A DNA stretch of 7,626 nucleotides from Synechococcaceae cyanobacterium RL_1_2 (lineage in GTDB: Bacteria; Cyanobacteriota; Cyanobacteriia; Cyanobacteriales; JAAUPO01), in contig JAAUPO010000092.1 in the NCBI GenBank assembly GCA_012033095.1, positions 1-7,626 on the forward strand. Direction: 5' to 3'. How positions within the stretch are numbered: position 1 is the stretch's first letter; every line of letters starts with the position of its first letter. The notes beneath the pieces are model-generated. The model had not been told where the DNA came from. It made no database searches and saw only the letters and a program-made list of their open reading frames with translations. The translations under genes were made by a program, and so were the position numbers. Below are positions 5,954-7,626 of the stretch, one piece after another.

Positions 5954-7159
5954 ATGACTAGTCAAGCCCTGACCTGGGAACAACTCACCACCCTTACCCA
6001 TTACACCCCCGATCGCACCAACGGGCCCACTAATGCCCAAGCCATCCTCCGGTTATTTGGCCAGGATGAAGGGGACGTGCGGGTGACGTTATACCGAGAT
6101 AATCATGCCTGGTGTCCCTATTGTCAAAAAATTTGGTTATGGCTAGAGGAAAAAGCAATTCCCTACCGCATCGAAAAGGTAACGATGTTTTGCTACGGAC
6201 AAAAGGAAGATTGGTATAAACGGAAAGTGCCCTCTGGCATGTTACCGGCCCTGGAGCTAGATGGGAAATTAATTACCGAAAGTGATGTGATTCTCTTAGC
6301 CTTAGAACAGGCCTTTGGCCCCCTAGGAGCCCCAATGGAATCCCCGGAGGTCATGGCGTTGAGAAATTTAGAACGACAATTATTTCGGGCCTGGTGCACC
6401 TGGTTGTGCTACCCATCGCGATCGCCCCAACAGGATGAAGCCAACCGAGAACAATTCAAATCCGTCGTTCAATTAGTAGAAACCGCCTTCAGCGCAACTC
6501 CCGGCCCCTACTTTTTGGCTGATTTTAGTGTGGTGGATACGATCTTCACCCCCTATGTGGAAAGGATGAACGCAAGTTTGTACTACTACAAAGGCTATTC
6601 CTTGCGGGAACAAAACCTCAATTTTGGCCAGTGGTTTGATGCCATGGAAACCCGTTCTACCTATCGCGGTACCCAAAGTGATTTCCATACCCACGTCCAT
6701 GACCTACCTCCCCAAATGGGCGGTTGTTACGCCAATACAGAACCCCAAACCCCCAAATGCCAACAACAGGTAGATCAAGGGCCATGGTTTGGGTTACCGG
6801 ACGTGAAGTATGGGGAACCCGCCACCGCGAAGGAGGAGGCCCTGGCAAGGGTATTAAAGCACAAGGACAATATCATTAAGGTAAATCCCTTAGATAGTTC
6901 GGTGTTCGATCAAGCCCTGCGGTGTGCCCTAACTTATATGATGACCGGAGAGCCCATCGCACCCCCTGCCCATAGTGACGCTGGCTTAAGATACCTGCGC
7001 GATCGCATTAATATACCGAGGGACATGACGATCTACGCCGGCAAACGATTACGCCAGGCCCTAGAGAATACTGCTGCCCTAGTCGGCAATCAACAAGGGG
7101 AACCCATTCCGTTTAATCATCGCCGCGATCAAGATCCTCAAAATTTTCGTTCCGCCTAA
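5954..7159 (+). CDS. GST-like protein with N-terminal thioredoxin fold (CPYC motif)
   Basis: A 401-residue soluble protein of the glutathione S-transferase superfamily. The N-terminal thioredoxin-fold domain spans about 42-120: strand VRVTLYRD, the redox motif WCPYCQK (53-59; C54 and C57, as in glutaredoxins), the cis-proline P98 in [10 protein letters not shown] (95-104), and ESD (109-111), whose E/S pair usually contacts the glutathione gamma-glutamyl group. The helical C-terminal GST domain follows, with [20 protein letters not shown] (185-204) holding the capping aspartate D195 and [13 protein letters not shown] (227-239). Residues 280-401 are an extra segment not found in standard GSTs of about 220 residues. 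The CPYC site suggests thiol transfer or reductase activity rather than classical conjugation; the substrate is unknown. It is preceded by a 91-bp gap after the ATPase remnant, with no strong ribosome site. Confidence 0.88.
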   Translation: MTSQALTWEQLTTLTHYTPDRTNGPTNAQAILRLFGQDEGDVRVTLYRDNHAWCPYCQKIWLWLEEKAIPYRIEKVTMFCYGQKEDWYKRKVPSGMLPALELDGKLITESDVILLALEQAFGPLGAPMESPEVMALRNLERQLFRAWCTWLCYPSRSPQQDEANREQFKSVVQLVETAFSATPGPYFLADFSVVDTIFTPYVERMNASLYYYKGYSLREQNLNFGQWFDAMETRSTYRGTQSDFHTHVHDLPPQMGGCYANTEPQTPKCQQQVDQGPWFGLPDVKYGEPATAKEEALARVLKHKDNIIKVNPLDSSVFDQALRCALTYMMTGEPIAPPAHSDAGLRYLRDRINIPRDMTIYAGKRLRQALENTAALVGNQQGEPIPFNHRRDQDPQNFRSA

Positions 7160-7172
7160 AGATCATTTGTTC

Positions 7173-7290
7173 TAGCAGATGGCATTTATAGCAGATGGCA
7201 AAAATATTAAGCAGATTACTTCCCCCTTGTTTAAAGGAATTGAGGGAGATCATTGCTCGTCAACTGTTTCAAAATTGCCATCTATAGCTA
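7173..7290. repeat. Small repeat: tandem 16-bp unit plus inverted end
   Basis: TAGCAGATGGCA occurs at 7173-7184 and 7189-7200 (16-bp period). An imperfect inverted counterpart, TTGCCATCTATAGC, lies at about 7275-7288. The enclosed sequence carries a CCCCCTT/TTGAGGG-type imperfect palindrome. The layout resembles a small non-autonomous element, but no target duplication is clear. Confidence 0.4.
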
Positions 7291-7320
7291 TAGCCATAAA
7301 TATCAAGACATTTCTAACGG

Positions 7321-7350
7321 GGTAAAATACTTATGTCGTCAGGTTTTACC
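7321..7350. repeat. 7-bp inverted repeat
   Basis: GGTAAAA (7321-7327) and TTTTACC (7344-7350) are perfect complements with a 16-nt spacer. It could be a hairpin or an operator-like site, but the arms are short. Confidence 0.3.
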
Positions 7351-7576
7351 ATAATTAATCTGTTGTGATTAGATTGGCTAGGGCTATACCATCTAGATTC
7401 CATTGCTGGAGTAAGAACTAATCCCAAGTCCGCAAAGTAAAGTAAGAAAATATTTGAAATCATTGCTATTGGCCACACTTGAGACCAAAATCACTTTTCC
7501 ATATTCAATCAAACAGATTTGGGATGAGAAGTAAGAAGTAATACCGATTTTTATAAAAATAGGACAGGCGATAAAA

Positions 7577-7609
7577 TTGTGAAATCTTTGCTATATAGTC
7601 TTTTCACAA
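7577..7609. repeat. 8-bp inverted repeat near the window end
   Basis: TTGTGAAA (7577-7584) and TTTCACAA (7602-7609) are perfect complements around a 17-nt spacer containing CTATATAG. It may belong to the regulatory region of a gene beyond the window, or be a small repeat. Confidence 0.3.
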
Positions 7610-7626
7610 ATTCACAGAATGTTTAT

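Larger units (their letters stand above)
7160..7626. other. Non-coding region downstream of the GST-like gene
   Basis: No gene found on either strand. It holds the repeat at 7173-7290 and two short inverted repeats (7321-7350 and 7577-7609). A TTGTGA...TATACC pair near 7363-7390 with a 16-nt spacer loosely resembles a promoter, but no start codon with a long frame follows within the window. Confidence 0.55.

Overview
The window looks like chromosomal DNA from a cyanobacterium. Six perfect HIP1 octamers (GCGATCGC, starting at 1851, 2043, 4721, 5662, 6418 and 6999) and many CGATCG near-matches are the clearest sign. The protein content agrees: a zinc-ribbon Ser/Thr kinase fused to a GUN4 domain, a DUF815-type AAA ATPase and a long GST-like protein. 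The DNA is AT-rich and intergenic spaces are long and full of repeats, as in many unicellular or colonial cyanobacteria. I cannot name a genus from sequence alone.

Layout: 1-387 is a repeat-bearing leader, followed by rpsF (388-819, displaced tail to 917). A 98-bp miniature inverted-repeat element with a perfect 8-bp target duplication (953-1066) lies between rpsF and a probable terminator (1175-1212). A class I methyltransferase is on the minus strand (2098-1442), diverging from the kinase-GUN4 gene (2314-3768). The 3769-4562 gap holds a second, opposite-facing copy of the miniature element with a duplicated end, a strong hairpin, a 26-bp direct repeat, and an inverted copy of a repeat first seen near 190-239. 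A DUF815 AAA ATPase follows (4563-5735), with its conserved C-terminus out of frame up to 5862. The last gene is a GST-like thioredoxin-fold protein (5954-7159), and 7160-7626 is non-coding with small repeats.

The genes do not form an obvious operon: spacing is wide, orientation is mixed and functions differ (translation, methylation, signalling linked to a tetrapyrrole-binding-type domain, ATPase, thiol/glutathione chemistry). I see no new multi-gene system, CRISPR array, tRNA or rRNA. The most interesting points are the recently moved miniature element, the kinase-GUN4 architecture, and three single-base losses (one in the rpsF tail, two in the ATPase C-terminus) that are either sequencing/assembly errors or real decay.
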